From DASRDS01 sp035570055 (GTDB taxonomy: Bacteria; Gemmatimonadota; Gemmatimonadetes; Gemmatimonadales; Gemmatimonadaceae), in the NCBI GenBank assembly GCA_035570055.1, contig DATMLM010000020.1, positions 30,420 to 94,419 on the forward strand: DNA of 64,000 nucleotides, given 5' to 3'. Under the pieces are notes generated by a model. It had not been told where the DNA came from and did no database searches. It was given only the letters and a program-made list of their open reading frames with translations. Each line of letters begins with the position of its first letter. Within the stretch, counting starts at the first letter, position 1. Both the position numbers and the translations under genes were made by a program. Below are positions 42,283 to 51,300 of the stretch, piece after piece.

Positions 42283-42497
42283 TTGAAGCGTACGGGCGAT
42301 AGCGTTGTGCACAGCAATCCCGAGATTCTGGGGGCGAACCTGTGTTCGTCGGGACGCGCGTGCCCGTTGCGTCTCTGTTCGAGTGGCTAGCGGATGGGGA
42401 GACGCTGACCGATTGGCTGGACAGCTTCCCCGGCGTAACGCGCGAGCAAGCCCTGCGCGTAGTCGAGGACGCGGCCGAAGGCCAACAGTTCAAATAG
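42283..42497 (+). pseudogene. DUF433 antitoxin-like gene broken by a one-base deletion in a G-run
   Basis: Frame one from TTG at 42283 reads RTGDSVVHSNPEILG, then leaves the family. Shifting by one base after the run of five G at about 42330-42334 restores GEPVFVGTRVPVASLFEW and WLDSFPGVTREQALRVVEDA, ending at TAG 42495-42497. This is a DUF433 protein, a family of small winged-helix antitoxin-like repressors. One more G in the run would make a complete gene of 71 residues. It is either a true frameshift or a base-calling error in the homopolymer. No PIN/DUF5615 toxin gene follows. Confidence 0.7.
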
Positions 42498-42557
42498 TCG
42501 GGCGCCGAGCGTCAGCTCGACGGCCCTACCAGGAGGCGTGGCGAGCGAGCGCCTGCG

Positions 42558-44627
42558 CTACGCAGCTGAGGTGATCCTTCGGGAGACATCGCCCAGATAA
42601 CCCGCGACGGTGCGTAATTCCCGGGCGACACCCTCCAGTTCCACGAGCGCCGAGGCTTGGTCGCGGGCGGTGGCGGCGACGTTCTCGGCGCCCAGGCGAT
42701 TGCGTTGGGCGATCTCGGAGATGCGGGTGACGCGCTCGCGGAGGCGGGCGCATTCGGCCTCCTGGTCGCGGCTGACGCGGGCGATGCGCTGGGCGCGCTC
42801 GGCGGAAGTTGCAGTGGAAGCGACGATTACGTCGAGGGCGCCGAGGGCCGTTTCCGATAGAGTCTCGACGTCGCCTACGATCGCGCGGCCGCGTTCCATC
42901 TGCTCGGCGACGCGGCGCATCTGTTCTTCGAAGCCGAGAATAATTTCGCCTGCTTCGGCCGAGGCGCGGGCGCTGCGCTCGGCGAGTTTGCGCACCTCGT
43001 CGGCGACGACCGCGAAGCCGCGGCCGCGTTCGCCCGCGCGCGCCGCTTCGATCGCGGCGTTGAGGGCGAGTAGGTCCGTTTGCTCGGCGACGTCGCGGAT
43101 CAATGCGATGCAATCGGTGACGCTTCGCGTGGTCTTGGCCAATTCGTCGATCCGATTACTGCTTTCGCCGACGAAACCCTTCGCGTCGACGAGGCGCTCG
43201 ATCGCGCCGGCAATCGTGCCGCGGTGCTTGCCCGCGACCTCGGTGGCGTGACGGCTCGCCTCGGCAGCCGCGCTGCCATCGCGGGCGACGCCGGTCGTGG
43301 CTTCGTGCAGCGCGCGCGTGACTACGAGCGAGCGCTCGAGCTCCTCGTTCTCGGAGACGATCCCGCGGGAGATCTCGGCGATCGTGCGCGCGACCCCCTC
43401 GCCGCCGCCGCGGAGCGTTCGGGCGGAGTCGCCGAGCGTGCGGATCTGGCTGCCGACGCTGGTGACGGCGTCTAGCAGTGGCTGGCGGAGGTCGTTGATG
43501 TGCAGCGTCGTCGCCAGCTGGTTCGCGAAGCGCTGGACCAGGGCGACTTCCTTTTTGCCGTAGGCGCTGCGCTTGTGGTGCTCGAGCTCCACGAGGCCGA
43601 CGTTGCGGTCGCCGAATCTGAGCGGGAGCACGATACCGCTTCGCGCTTCGGGACGGGGGTTCTCGACACGGCGATCGCGCAACGCGTCGATGACGACGCA
43701 CGGTTTACCGCTGTCGAGCGCGAGCCGGCGGAGTATGGCGCCATCGGATCCCGGTTTTTCGGGTTCCGAAATGAGGCCCTGCCCACTCTGCCAGACGAGA
43801 CGCAGGCCGTCGGCGCCGAGACGAAAGATCCGCATGGTGCCCCAGTCGACCAGCCGGTGACCCAGGCGCTCGATCCAGGCGAAGCCCTCGGCGAGACCGA
43901 CATCGGCCATGACGACCTCGTCGACCGCATGGATATTGCTCAACTCCTCGGCGGCGATGGATTCCTCGAGCACCCGCTTGAGGACCCAGCCCGAGACGCC
44001 GAGCACGAGGAGCATCGGCCAGGCGCCGAAGCCGTAGAACGCGATCGAGATGAGCGCGGCGGCGGCGCCACCGACGCCCGCGCCGAACACGATCAACTCG
44101 TAGCGAATGATGAGCGACAACTCATCCGGGAGCAGCTTGTCGCGGAGCAGCAGCGTGAAGTACAGGAGCGCGCGGCTGAGTGTGAAATAGAGCACGGCGA
44201 AGAGGGCTGCCGCCGGGACCGTGTCGGGCGAGAGCGTGCGCGCGCCCATCCACTTCATGACCCACGCGTAGAAGCCATAGGCCGCGATCAAGGCGACGAC
44301 CTCGCGGCCCGCGTTGATCCAGGCGAACTCGCCGGTTTTTCTGAGGACGACCAGGTCGGCGATGAGCACGCCGGTGAAGAGCGCCAGCGCGGTCGCCGGC
44401 GCGCCGACGAGCAAGGCACCGCCGACGGCGACGGCGCTCAGCAGGTTGACCGCCGAGTATTTCGTGAGCGGGATCTGGCCGATGCGCAGCACGACGGAAA
44501 GCCCGGCGAGCAGCAGCATCGAGACCCCGCGCGATTCCCACGAGCGGTCCCAAATCAGGGCCGCGATGAGCAGGAGCGAGCCAGCGAATCCGACTGCGCG
44601 GGTATAGCGTCTGAGAAATGTTCCCAC
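42558..44627 (-). CDS. Methyl-accepting chemotaxis-like signal transducer with membrane and GAF domains
   Basis: 689 residues. Several membrane helices fill residues 10-215 (AVGFAGSLLLIAALIW, LLSAVAVGGALLVGAPATAL, FGAWPMLLVLGVSGWVLKRV). A GAF-like domain (about 245-380) contains GIVLPLRFGDRNVGLVELEH. The C-terminus is a helical MCP signalling domain whose hairpin tip reads DVAEQTDLLALNAAIEAARA, the canonical kinase-contact sequence. No HAMP or periplasmic ligand domain is evident. No che genes are near, so whether it drives motility or another kinase path is unknown. It lies after trpA, about 20 bp away. Confidence 0.85.
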   Translation of the reverse strand: MGTFLRRYTRAVGFAGSLLLIAALIWDRSWESRGVSMLLLAGLSVVLRIGQIPLTKYSAVNLLSAVAVGGALLVGAPATALALFTGVLIADLVVLRKTGEFAWINAGREVVALIAAYGFYAWVMKWMGARTLSPDTVPAAALFAVLYFTLSRALLYFTLLLRDKLLPDELSLIIRYELIVFGAGVGGAAAALISIAFYGFGAWPMLLVLGVSGWVLKRVLEESIAAEELSNIHAVDEVVMADVGLAEGFAWIERLGHRLVDWGTMRIFRLGADGLRLVWQSGQGLISEPEKPGSDGAILRRLALDSGKPCVVIDALRDRRVENPRPEARSGIVLPLRFGDRNVGLVELEHHKRSAYGKKEVALVQRFANQLATTLHINDLRQPLLDAVTSVGSQIRTLGDSARTLRGGGEGVARTIAEISRGIVSENEELERSLVVTRALHEATTGVARDGSAAAEASRHATEVAGKHRGTIAGAIERLVDAKGFVGESSNRIDELAKTTRSVTDCIALIRDVAEQTDLLALNAAIEAARAGERGRGFAVVADEVRKLAERSARASAEAGEIILGFEEQMRRVAEQMERGRAIVGDVETLSETALGALDVIVASTATSAERAQRIARVSRDQEAECARLRERVTRISEIAQRNRLGAENVAATARDQASALVELEGVARELRTVAGYLGDVSRRITSAA

Positions 44628-44648
44628 GCTACAACACGCATGGGACAG

Positions 44649-45434
44649 TCACCCCGTAACGGCGTCGAGACCCTTACGCAGCCCCTCCACCAAGACCAGC
44701 GCCTCCTTCACGCTGCGGCCCGCGGCGGAGACCAGCGCGCTGCCGACCACGATGCCGTCTGCCTGTCGGCCAACTGCCGAGGCGTGCTCGGGACGACTGA
44801 TCCCGAAGCCGACGCAAATCGGCAGCTTCGTCGCTGACCGCAGGCGCGCGATGGTCTCCGGGAGGTCCGCCGGTAGCTCGGCTCGGGCACCGGTCACGCC
44901 AAGGCGACTGATCAGGTACACGAAGCCACGGCCGTGGCGGGCGATTTCGGCCATCCGTTCTTTCGGCGTCGTTGGCGCGACCAGGCGCACGAAGTCCAGG
45001 CCACTTTCTCCCAGCCATTTCTCTCGGGCTGGATCGGCTCCTACGGGCAGATCGGTGATCAGAATTCCGGCGGCGCCTGCGGCGCGCGCTCTACTCAGCG
45101 CATCGGGGCCGGCTGCCAGGATCGGGTTCAGGTACGAGAACAGCACAACCGGAATCGACGGTTGTGACGACGCGACGAGATCTAGAACGCGAGCGTATGT
45201 GACACCGAGCGATAGGGCTTGCTGGCTGCTCGCTTGGATGACCGGGCCGTCGGCTAATGGATCTGAGAACGGGACACCGACTTCGACGACATCAGCGCCG
45301 GCATCAGCCAGCGAACCGAGGAGCTCGGCCGAGGCGGCCAAGGTCGGGTGACCCGCCGTTATATAACAAACCAGCGCGCGTTTGCCCTGGGCGCGAAGCG
45401 CCTCAAACGAAATAGTCACCGATCCGGATGCCAT
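44649..45434 (-). CDS. trpA: Tryptophan synthase alpha chain
   Basis: 261 residues from the ATG at 45434; a GTG at 45419 (MTISFEALRAQGK) is equally possible. The TIM barrel carries CYITAGHPTLAAS, DVVEVGVPFSDPLADGPVIQ (catalytic Glu and Asp) and VGFGISRPEHASAVG. It cleaves indole-glycerol phosphate and passes indole to TrpB. It is separated from trpB by two non-trp genes but all junctions overlap, so it is still in the same transcript. The start overlaps the end of the HD-GYP gene. Confidence 0.95.
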   Translation of the reverse strand: MASGSVTISFEALRAQGKRALVCYITAGHPTLAASAELLGSLADAGADVVEVGVPFSDPLADGPVIQASSQQALSLGVTYARVLDLVASSQPSIPVVLFSYLNPILAAGPDALSRARAAGAAGILITDLPVGADPAREKWLGESGLDFVRLVAPTTPKERMAEIARHGRGFVYLISRLGVTGARAELPADLPETIARLRSATKLPICVGFGISRPEHASAVGRQADGIVVGSALVSAAGRSVKEALVLVEGLRKGLDAVTG

Positions 45435-46920
45435 ATCGATCCGGGTCGGCAGTCTTGATGATCGTCCGAACGAAGACGCCACTGGCGTTCTGCTCGGCCA
45501 TGTCCACGAGCGTACCAGGGTGGAGAATATTGCCCTGCGGGTCGCTGACGACACGCACGATCGGGCGCGACATGACCTCGGGGTTGGGATTCGCCGAATG
45601 GACGATCCCCAGCTCGAAGGTGTCGAGGACGACCAGCGTGCCCACCGGGTACAACCCGAGCAGGTTGATAAAGGCCTTCACCACGACCGGATCCATGCCG
45701 CGCTTGGGATTGTCCCGCATCTCCTGCAGAACGGCCGCGGGCGACAAGGGGTCGGTCTGATACGCGCGCCGGGAGGTCGCGGCGTCGAACCCGTCGGCGA
45801 CCGCGACGATCTTGCTGAAGATGGACATCTGGCGCGGGCGGACGACCTTGGGATAGCCCGAGAGATCGGTCTTCATGTGGTGCTCGTAGGCGACCACCAT
45901 CGACCGATACGGGAGATCCTGCGAGCCCCGCATGCGGAACAGCGAGAGCACGCCGAGCCAGGGATGATTCGTGATTTGCCGCCACTCTTCCTCGGTCAGT
46001 CCGTCGGCCTTGTTCAGCACGTCCGAGGGGACGCGCGCTTTGCCGATGTCGTGAAACAACGCCGCCAGCCCCAAATCGTACAACTGGAGCTTCCCAAGGC
46101 CGAGGCGTCGGCCGAGGGCGACCGAGAAGATACACACGTTGACGCTGTGCGTGAACGTGTACTCGTCGTAATCGCGGATTGTCGTCAGGCCGAAGAGCGA
46201 TGTCTCGTCGTTCAGGATCGCGTCAACGATCCCCTGCACCACGCGTTTCAGCTTCTTGACGTTCGGGGCTTTGCCGAGGCGAACCGAGTTGATGCACTCT
46301 TTCGTGACGGCGACCGACTGGCGATAGGTCCGCTTGGCCGCCTCCTTCACCTGCTCCTTGACTTCGGCGTCGAGACCGGCGTCGACCGGCGGGCCGAACT
46401 CGAACGACAGCACCTTCGCTTGCTCCAGCTTGCCGGCGATCTGGAAGTAGCGCTCCTCGGGGCCCTCGTTGCCTGGCGCTTGCAGGAGCGACAGGAGGAC
46501 CAGCCACTCGCGGGCGGTGACGCCCTCCATCACGCGGAGCGAGCCGACCCCGTTGGCGCGGAACAGCGACAACAGGTTGCTGAAGCTCGTGTAGTTGTCG
46601 ACGTCCAGGCGCAAGCGCGTCTGGTTGATGAAAATAAATTCGCCGCTGGCGCGAAACTCGAGCTCTTTCTCCTGGTGCAACAGCAAGCGGCTCGATTGCG
46701 TGAGGTCGTCGAGCGACTTTTGCACGGCCGCGTTTTCGACCGGGTAGAGCTTGATCGCTCGCAGCGCGCCGTAGAACGTGATGATGAACGCGCGACCGAC
46801 TTTGCGGACCGCCGCATCGCTGCCCGACTCGTTTTTGTGAGGGTTCGAGACGCCCTCGCGCGGCGGCTTGGCCGGCGCCTTGGCAGCTGGCTTGGCTGGC
46901 GGCTTGGCGGGCGCGGTCAT
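45403..46920 (-). CDS. HD-GYP-domain protein with N-terminal module shared with neighbour
   Basis: 505 residues. A Pro/Ala/Lys-rich tail (residues 1-22) precedes a domain at about 45-170 (FYGALRAIKLYPVENAAV, then FRANGVGSLRVMEGV) that resembles the start of the adjacent HEAT protein. An HD-GYP domain occupies about 230-400: HSVNVCIFSVALGRRLGL, LFHDIGKARVPSDVL, NHPWLGV and EHHMKTDLSGYPKVV (the GYP motif). Such domains hydrolyse cyclic di-GMP. No receiver domain or membrane span. It overlaps its neighbours on both sides inside the trp operon. Confidence 0.88.
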   Translation of the reverse strand: MTAPAKPPAKPAAKAPAKPPREGVSNPHKNESGSDAAVRKVGRAFIITFYGALRAIKLYPVENAAVQKSLDDLTQSSRLLLHQEKELEFRASGEFIFINQTRLRLDVDNYTSFSNLLSLFRANGVGSLRVMEGVTAREWLVLLSLLQAPGNEGPEERYFQIAGKLEQAKVLSFEFGPPVDAGLDAEVKEQVKEAAKRTYRQSVAVTKECINSVRLGKAPNVKKLKRVVQGIVDAILNDETSLFGLTTIRDYDEYTFTHSVNVCIFSVALGRRLGLGKLQLYDLGLAALFHDIGKARVPSDVLNKADGLTEEEWRQITNHPWLGVLSLFRMRGSQDLPYRSMVVAYEHHMKTDLSGYPKVVRPRQMSIFSKIVAVADGFDAATSRRAYQTDPLSPAAVLQEMRDNPKRGMDPVVVKAFINLLGLYPVGTLVVLDTFELGIVHSANPNPEVMSRPIVRVVSDPQGNILHPGTLVDMAEQNASGVFVRTIIKTADPDRYGIRIGDYFV

Positions 46921-48635
46921 GCCTGATTACCCCCGCGCAGCGCTTTGCTCACGGCATTGCGCACGATGACCTCTTTCTCATTGACCGACTTGCGGAGCGA
47001 CTCGGTCGCCTTGTCGGTGCCGATGCGACCCAAGGCCATCGCCGCGCACGCGCGCATCTCGGGCTCCTCGCGTTTGCCGAGGAACGTGCGCTCGTTCAGG
47101 ATCTTGTCGAGCAGCGGCACGCCGGCGTCGCCGGAGAGCGCGCCGAAGGCCTCGAACATCGCCATGCGCTCGGTCAGATCCGCGTCGCGGATCGCCTTGC
47201 CCTTTACGATCGCCTCGACCTTCGGCAGCGCCGGGCGATAGGCGCGGGCCGTGAGCGCGCGGGCGACGGCGACGCGGACATCGCGGTCATCGTCCTCGAC
47301 CGCCCGCTCCAACCATTGGAGCGCGCCGGCCGAGCCGATGTCGGCGAGCGCCTGGACCGCGGCGAGGCGTGTGCCCGGGTCGCGGTCCGACGTCCGCTTG
47401 CCCAGCGGCGCGACCGCCGCGGCGCTCTTCATGGCGCCCGCGCGCCGGATCGCCTCGACCGCGACCACGCGGTCGCTGTTCCCGATCAGCTTCATGAGCT
47501 CGGACGTGTGGTTCGCGGCGATGCGCGTCCCCGCGGTCTGCAGCAGCGTGCGGACGGCGGGATTGTTGACGCGACCCACCCAGTCGAAGATCGTCGCCAG
47601 CGCCGACGGACGGAGCTGATCGAAGAGCGCATTGAGATCTTCTTGCGGCGGCAGCTCGTGGCCCTCGTCGAGCGACTGCAGCACTTGAGCGAGCGCCATC
47701 GGATCGCTCAAGCGATCGGGAATCTTCGCCAACAGCGCCCGGTGCGGTGGTTCGAGCCCCTTGGTCCGCTCGGCCGCGTCGCGCGTTTCCTTGATCAGGT
47801 AAGCGACGGATTGGAACTGCGCCGCGCTCAGGAGCAGGAGCATGAAGCCGTCGAGAATTTCGCCGATCTCGGTGCGCACGGCGCCGTCGGCCTGGAGCTC
47901 GAAGATGTCGAGCAGGATGGCCAGCACGTTCGCCCTGAGATCGCTCGCGTACTCCTTCTCGACCTCGCCCTTGAGATACTCGACCTCGTGCTGGTCGAGG
48001 AAGTAGAGCGTCGCGTCGAAGTCTTCGAGATTGACGGTGCCCGGGCGCGACTGGAGCAAGGTCTCGTCCGGCGTCGGCGCATCGTCCGGCCCCGGCGGCT
48101 CGATCACGCGCGGCTCGGGCGCCTCCGGCGAAAAGTCCGGAACACCCGACGTGTCGTTCCCGATATCGATATAGCGATAGCGCAAGTGGGCCAGGTCATT
48201 CTCCCACAGCATCACGAGGAGGTCGTCATCCTCGGCGGCGCGCCGCGCGCGCTGGATCACATCGAGGAACGCGACGAGGTCGTCGGCTTCGAAACCCTTC
48301 TCGAAGCGGAGCTCGCGGACGCCGTCTTTGTAGAAGGTCCAGGCGAGGCTCTCGGACGATTTGCTGGATTCGTCGAGGACCGTCACGCCTTCCCAGACGA
48401 GCGTACTCTCGGTGATCGTGAACGTGACGCTATCGGTGTGCTCCCAGACCGGAGCGAACCCACCTCTCAAGAGCTCCAGTGCTTTGAGATAGGTGGGATT
48501 GTTGTGCATGTAGAGCTGGTGCGCGCGGACGCCCTTGGTGAACAGCTTGAAGAGCTCGATGACCGGCGCCGGCGGAAACGGGGTTTCCGGAGCGTCGTCG
48601 TCCTGCTCGGCGACCTGCGCGGATGCCGCGGTCAT
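46917..48635 (-). CDS. HEAT-repeat protein with N-terminal module shared with the HD-GYP neighbour
   Basis: 572 residues. Residues 30-150 (FTKGVRAHQLYMHNNPTYLK, then FYKDGVRELRFEKGFEADDL) align by eye with residues 49-170 of the HD-GYP protein. An acidic Pro-rich linker (160-205) and a helical middle lead to C-terminal HEAT-type repeats from about 380, such as VAPLGKRTSDRDPGTRLAAV, QALADIGSAGALQWLERAVE and MRACAAMALGRIGTDKATES. HEAT solenoids bind proteins. ATGA overlap with trpB upstream and with the HD-GYP gene downstream. Function unknown; probably a partner of the HD-GYP protein. Confidence 0.8.
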   Translation of the reverse strand: MTAASAQVAEQDDDAPETPFPPAPVIELFKLFTKGVRAHQLYMHNNPTYLKALELLRGGFAPVWEHTDSVTFTITESTLVWEGVTVLDESSKSSESLAWTFYKDGVRELRFEKGFEADDLVAFLDVIQRARRAAEDDDLLVMLWENDLAHLRYRYIDIGNDTSGVPDFSPEAPEPRVIEPPGPDDAPTPDETLLQSRPGTVNLEDFDATLYFLDQHEVEYLKGEVEKEYASDLRANVLAILLDIFELQADGAVRTEIGEILDGFMLLLLSAAQFQSVAYLIKETRDAAERTKGLEPPHRALLAKIPDRLSDPMALAQVLQSLDEGHELPPQEDLNALFDQLRPSALATIFDWVGRVNNPAVRTLLQTAGTRIAANHTSELMKLIGNSDRVVAVEAIRRAGAMKSAAAVAPLGKRTSDRDPGTRLAAVQALADIGSAGALQWLERAVEDDDRDVRVAVARALTARAYRPALPKVEAIVKGKAIRDADLTERMAMFEAFGALSGDAGVPLLDKILNERTFLGKREEPEMRACAAMALGRIGTDKATESLRKSVNEKEVIVRNAVSKALRGGNQA

Positions 48636-49792
48636 TTCATGCTGCTGAGTTGGGCCACGTCTTTGTCACCTCGCCCGCTGACACACAGGAGCACGGCCTC
48701 ATCGGCCTTCCACCGCCCGGCGGACTTCGCGATCCACGCCACGGCATGGGCCGTTTCCAGCGCGGGGATGACGCCTTCGGTCTTGCTCAACAGTTCGAAT
48801 CCCTTGATGGCCTCGTCATCGGTTATCGACACGTACTCGGCCCGACCGCTGTCCTTGAGATACGAGTGCTCGGGACCCACGCCCGGGTAATCGAGGCCCG
48901 CGGAAATCGAGTGCGCCGGGTGCACCTGGCCGGCAGCGTCTTGCAGCAAGTAGGAGAGCGAGCCGTGGAGGACGCCTGGCGTTCCACACGAGAGGGAGGC
49001 CGAATGATGGCCCGTGTCGAGGCCCAGGCCTGCCGCTTCTACACCAACGAGATCGACTTCGGCATCATCGACGAAGCCTGAGAAAATCCCAATCGCGTTC
49101 GAGCCCCCGCCGACGCAGGCGACGACCGTCTTCGGCAGACGCGTCGTACGCGCGAGCATTTGCTCGCGCGCTTCGCGGCCGATCACCGATTGGAAGTGAC
49201 GTACCATACGAGGATAGGGGGCCGGGCCGACCACAGATCCGATTATGTAGTGGCTGTCGGTGACGTTGGTGACCCAGTCGCGGATGGCTTCGGTAGTTGC
49301 ATCCTTGAGCGTTCGCGTACCACTCTCGACCGGGACGACCGACGCTCCCATCAGCCGCATCCGATAGACGTTGAGTTCCTGGCGCCGCATGTCTTCTGCG
49401 CCCATGTACACGACGCATTGCAACCCAAAACGGGCACAAATCGTCGCCGTCGCGACGCCATGTTGTCCGGCTCCCGTCTCGGCGATGATCCGGGTCTTTC
49501 CCATCCGGCGGGCGATCAGCGCTTGGCCGACCGTGTTGTTGATCTTGTGGGCGCCCGTGTGATTCAGGTCTTCGCGTTTGAGGTACACGCTCGCGCCGAT
49601 GAGCTCGGAAAAACGCGGCGCGCTACTCAAAGGCGACGGGCGGCCGACGTAGTTCGTGAGGAGGTCGTTCCACTCGGCGAGGAACCCGGGATCGACAAGG
49701 GACGCCTGGAACGCGCAATCCAGCTCCTCGAGCGCCGGGATCAGGGTTTCCGGAACGTAGCGTCCGCCGAAAGCACCAAAACGATCGTCCAT
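48632..49792 (-). CDS. trpB: Tryptophan synthase beta chain
   Basis: 386 residues. FGAFGGRYVPETLIPALEEL is the family start, NHTGAHKINNTVGQALIARR holds the PLP-binding Lys, AETGAGQHGVATATICARFG the catalytic Glu loop, and VACVGGGSNAIGIFSGFVDD the phosphate-binding glycines. It condenses indole with serine. There is a 15-bp gap to trpF upstream. This is the standard TrpB1 type that pairs with TrpA. Confidence 0.97.
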   Translation of the reverse strand: MDDRFGAFGGRYVPETLIPALEELDCAFQASLVDPGFLAEWNDLLTNYVGRPSPLSSAPRFSELIGASVYLKREDLNHTGAHKINNTVGQALIARRMGKTRIIAETGAGQHGVATATICARFGLQCVVYMGAEDMRRQELNVYRMRLMGASVVPVESGTRTLKDATTEAIRDWVTNVTDSHYIIGSVVGPAPYPRMVRHFQSVIGREAREQMLARTTRLPKTVVACVGGGSNAIGIFSGFVDDAEVDLVGVEAAGLGLDTGHHSASLSCGTPGVLHGSLSYLLQDAAGQVHPAHSISAGLDYPGVGPEHSYLKDSGRAEYVSITDDEAIKGFELLSKTEGVIPALETAHAVAWIAKSAGRWKADEAVLLCVSGRGDKDVAQLSSMK

Positions 49793-49807
49793 TTGATTTG
49801 ATTTTTC

Positions 49808-50446
49808 TTAGGAGTGGATGGCTGCTACGAACGCCCGCATGCGCTCGTGATCTTTGATCCCTGGCGCGGTTTCTACGCCGGAAGACACATCGACTACATC
49901 TGGCTGGAGCACGGCTATCGCCTGTGCGACATTCTCTGGCGTCAGACCACCCGCGAGGACAAAGCATTGGCCCGCTCTCATCGCAGAGATAGACGGAGCT
50001 ATGGCCTCCCACGGCAGCGTCTGTCCGGTCCCGCCGAGCTTTCCATCGACTTTCGCGTCAATAAGCACGGCATCCGCGTGAGCGAAGAGCGCCGAGGCCG
50101 ATAGCGGAAATTCAGTCGTGCAACGGACCGCGGCCCAGACCTCCACCCCGGTGGCCCCGCGGACCGCGTCGACCGTCTCGGCGTCCGGATCTGCCGATAG
50201 CTGGACAACGTCGAGCCCGACCTCGGCGACGACCCGGGCGATCGCGGCCGGCGTGTCGGCGCCAAAGACCCCGACCCGCCGCACGTGATCGGAGTCACGC
50301 GTCGCCGCGAGCACCGTACGGGCTTGGTCGATCGTGACCAGGCGCGGGCCGCCGGCGAAGATCACGCCCACGTAGCCGGCGCCAAGCCGCACTGCCTCCG
50401 CCGCGTCTTCCGCACGGCGGAGACCGCAAAATTTTACGGCCGGCAC
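49808..50446 (-). CDS. trpF: Phosphoribosylanthranilate isomerase
   Basis: 212 residues from the GTG at 50446. VKFCGLRRAEDAAEAVRLGA carries the catalytic Cys and ADAVLIDAKVDGKLGGTGQT the catalytic Asp. FVLAGGLTPENVAQAIAVLQ and DVSSGVETAPGIKDHERMRA complete the TIM-barrel signature. It isomerises PRA in tryptophan synthesis. It overlaps trpC by 13 bp. A longer upstream frame is Arg-rich and overlaps trpC, so it was rejected. Confidence 0.94.
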   Translation of the reverse strand: MPAVKFCGLRRAEDAAEAVRLGAGYVGVIFAGGPRLVTIDQARTVLAATRDSDHVRRVGVFGADTPAAIARVVAEVGLDVVQLSADPDAETVDAVRGATGVEVWAAVRCTTEFPLSASALFAHADAVLIDAKVDGKLGGTGQTLPWEAIAPSISAMRAGQCFVLAGGLTPENVAQAIAVLQPDVVDVSSGVETAPGIKDHERMRAFVAAIHS

Positions 50447-51246
50447 ACGCGCGGAACGCCGACGAGCGCGCGCACGGCGGCGGCTGGGTCTGGGGCGGCC
50501 GAGACCGCCGAGCCGCACAAGACGGCGTCAGCGCCAGCGGCGGCCTGCAGCTCGACACCGGAGCGGTCGGCGATGCCGCTCTCGGCGATCGCGATCACCC
50601 AACCGGGAATCTTCGGCGTCAAGCGAATGGACGTCTGCGGGTCGACCGCCAACGTCTCGAGATCGCGATTGTTGACGCCGATCACTTTCGCATCGTGGGC
50701 CAGCGCGACATCGAGCTCCCACTGGTCGTGGATCTCGACCAGCGGCGTCAGGTTGAACGTGCTGGCTTCCTCCATCAGATCGGCGAGCTCGAGCGGGTCG
50801 AGCGCTCGGACGATCAACAACACGGCAGACGCTCCGTGCGCCCGGGCTTCGACGATCTGGTTGTAGTCGACTATGAAATCTTTACGGAGCAGCGGAACCG
50901 ATACTGCCGCGCGCACCTCGGTGAGATCAGCCAACGATCCACCGAACTGATCCGGCTCGGTGAGTACGGACAACGCCGCGGCGCCGCCTTGGACGTACGC
51001 GGCGGCCTGCACGCCAGCACGAAGCGCGGCGTTGATTTCCCCCTGCGACGGGGAGCGTCGTTTGATCTCCGCTATGACGCCGACATCATCGCGACGCAGC
51101 GCCTCGGTGAACGAGGGCGGAATTGGCGTGGCGGAAGCGGCAGCTTTGAGGGCCTCGATGTCGAGCTGTCGGGCCCGGTCGTATGCGCGATCTACCAGGG
51201 TGCCAAGTGTCCCGGTGGGCGGCTGCCAATGACGAGAATCTTGCAC
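50434..51246 (-). CDS. trpC: Indole-3-glycerol phosphate synthase
   Basis: 270 residues from GTG. GVIAEIKRRSPSQGEINAAL holds the catalytic Lys, SVLTEPDQFGGSLADLTEVR the next block, VSVPLLRKDFIVDYNQIVEA the second Lys and VIGVNNRDLETLAVDPQTSI the product-binding Asn/Arg. It makes IGP for TrpA. It is the first gene of the trpC-F-B-HEAT-HDGYP-A series and diverges from lexA across 70 bp, so its promoter lies in or beside the lexA control region. Confidence 0.95.
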   Translation of the reverse strand: MQDSRHWQPPTGTLGTLVDRAYDRARQLDIEALKAAASATPIPPSFTEALRRDDVGVIAEIKRRSPSQGEINAALRAGVQAAAYVQGGAAALSVLTEPDQFGGSLADLTEVRAAVSVPLLRKDFIVDYNQIVEARAHGASAVLLIVRALDPLELADLMEEASTFNLTPLVEIHDQWELDVALAHDAKVIGVNNRDLETLAVDPQTSIRLTPKIPGWVIAIAESGIADRSGVELQAAAGADAVLCGSAVSAAPDPAAAVRALVGVPRVCRP

Positions 51247-51270
51247 TTCGGGCGATATTCGGCTAAAGTG

Positions 51271-51300
51271 TTGGTTCGGAAGCTGTTCGGGAACGATACT
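51271..51300 (+). promoter_or_regulatory. lexA promoter with overlapping GTTC-N7-GTTC candidate SOS box
   Basis: TTGGTT (51271-51276) and GATACT (51295-51300), 18 bp apart, form the likely lexA promoter; GAGGA lies before the ATG. Within it GTTC at 51274-51277 and GTTC at 51285-51288 are separated by exactly 7 bases, the arrangement of the alphaproteobacterial LexA box. A GAAC at 51291-51294 adds an inverted half-site. Bound LexA would cover the promoter, giving autoregulation. Confidence 0.55.

Noticed and set aside
45382..46926. 514-codon plus-strand frame opposite the HD-GYP gene
   Set aside because: No recognisable domain and shadow composition; the opposite strand encodes the HD-GYP motifs.
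47316..48890. 524-codon plus-strand frame opposite the HEAT gene
   Set aside because: Composition of an antisense shadow in high-GC DNA; the HEAT frame has repeats and a start overlap.
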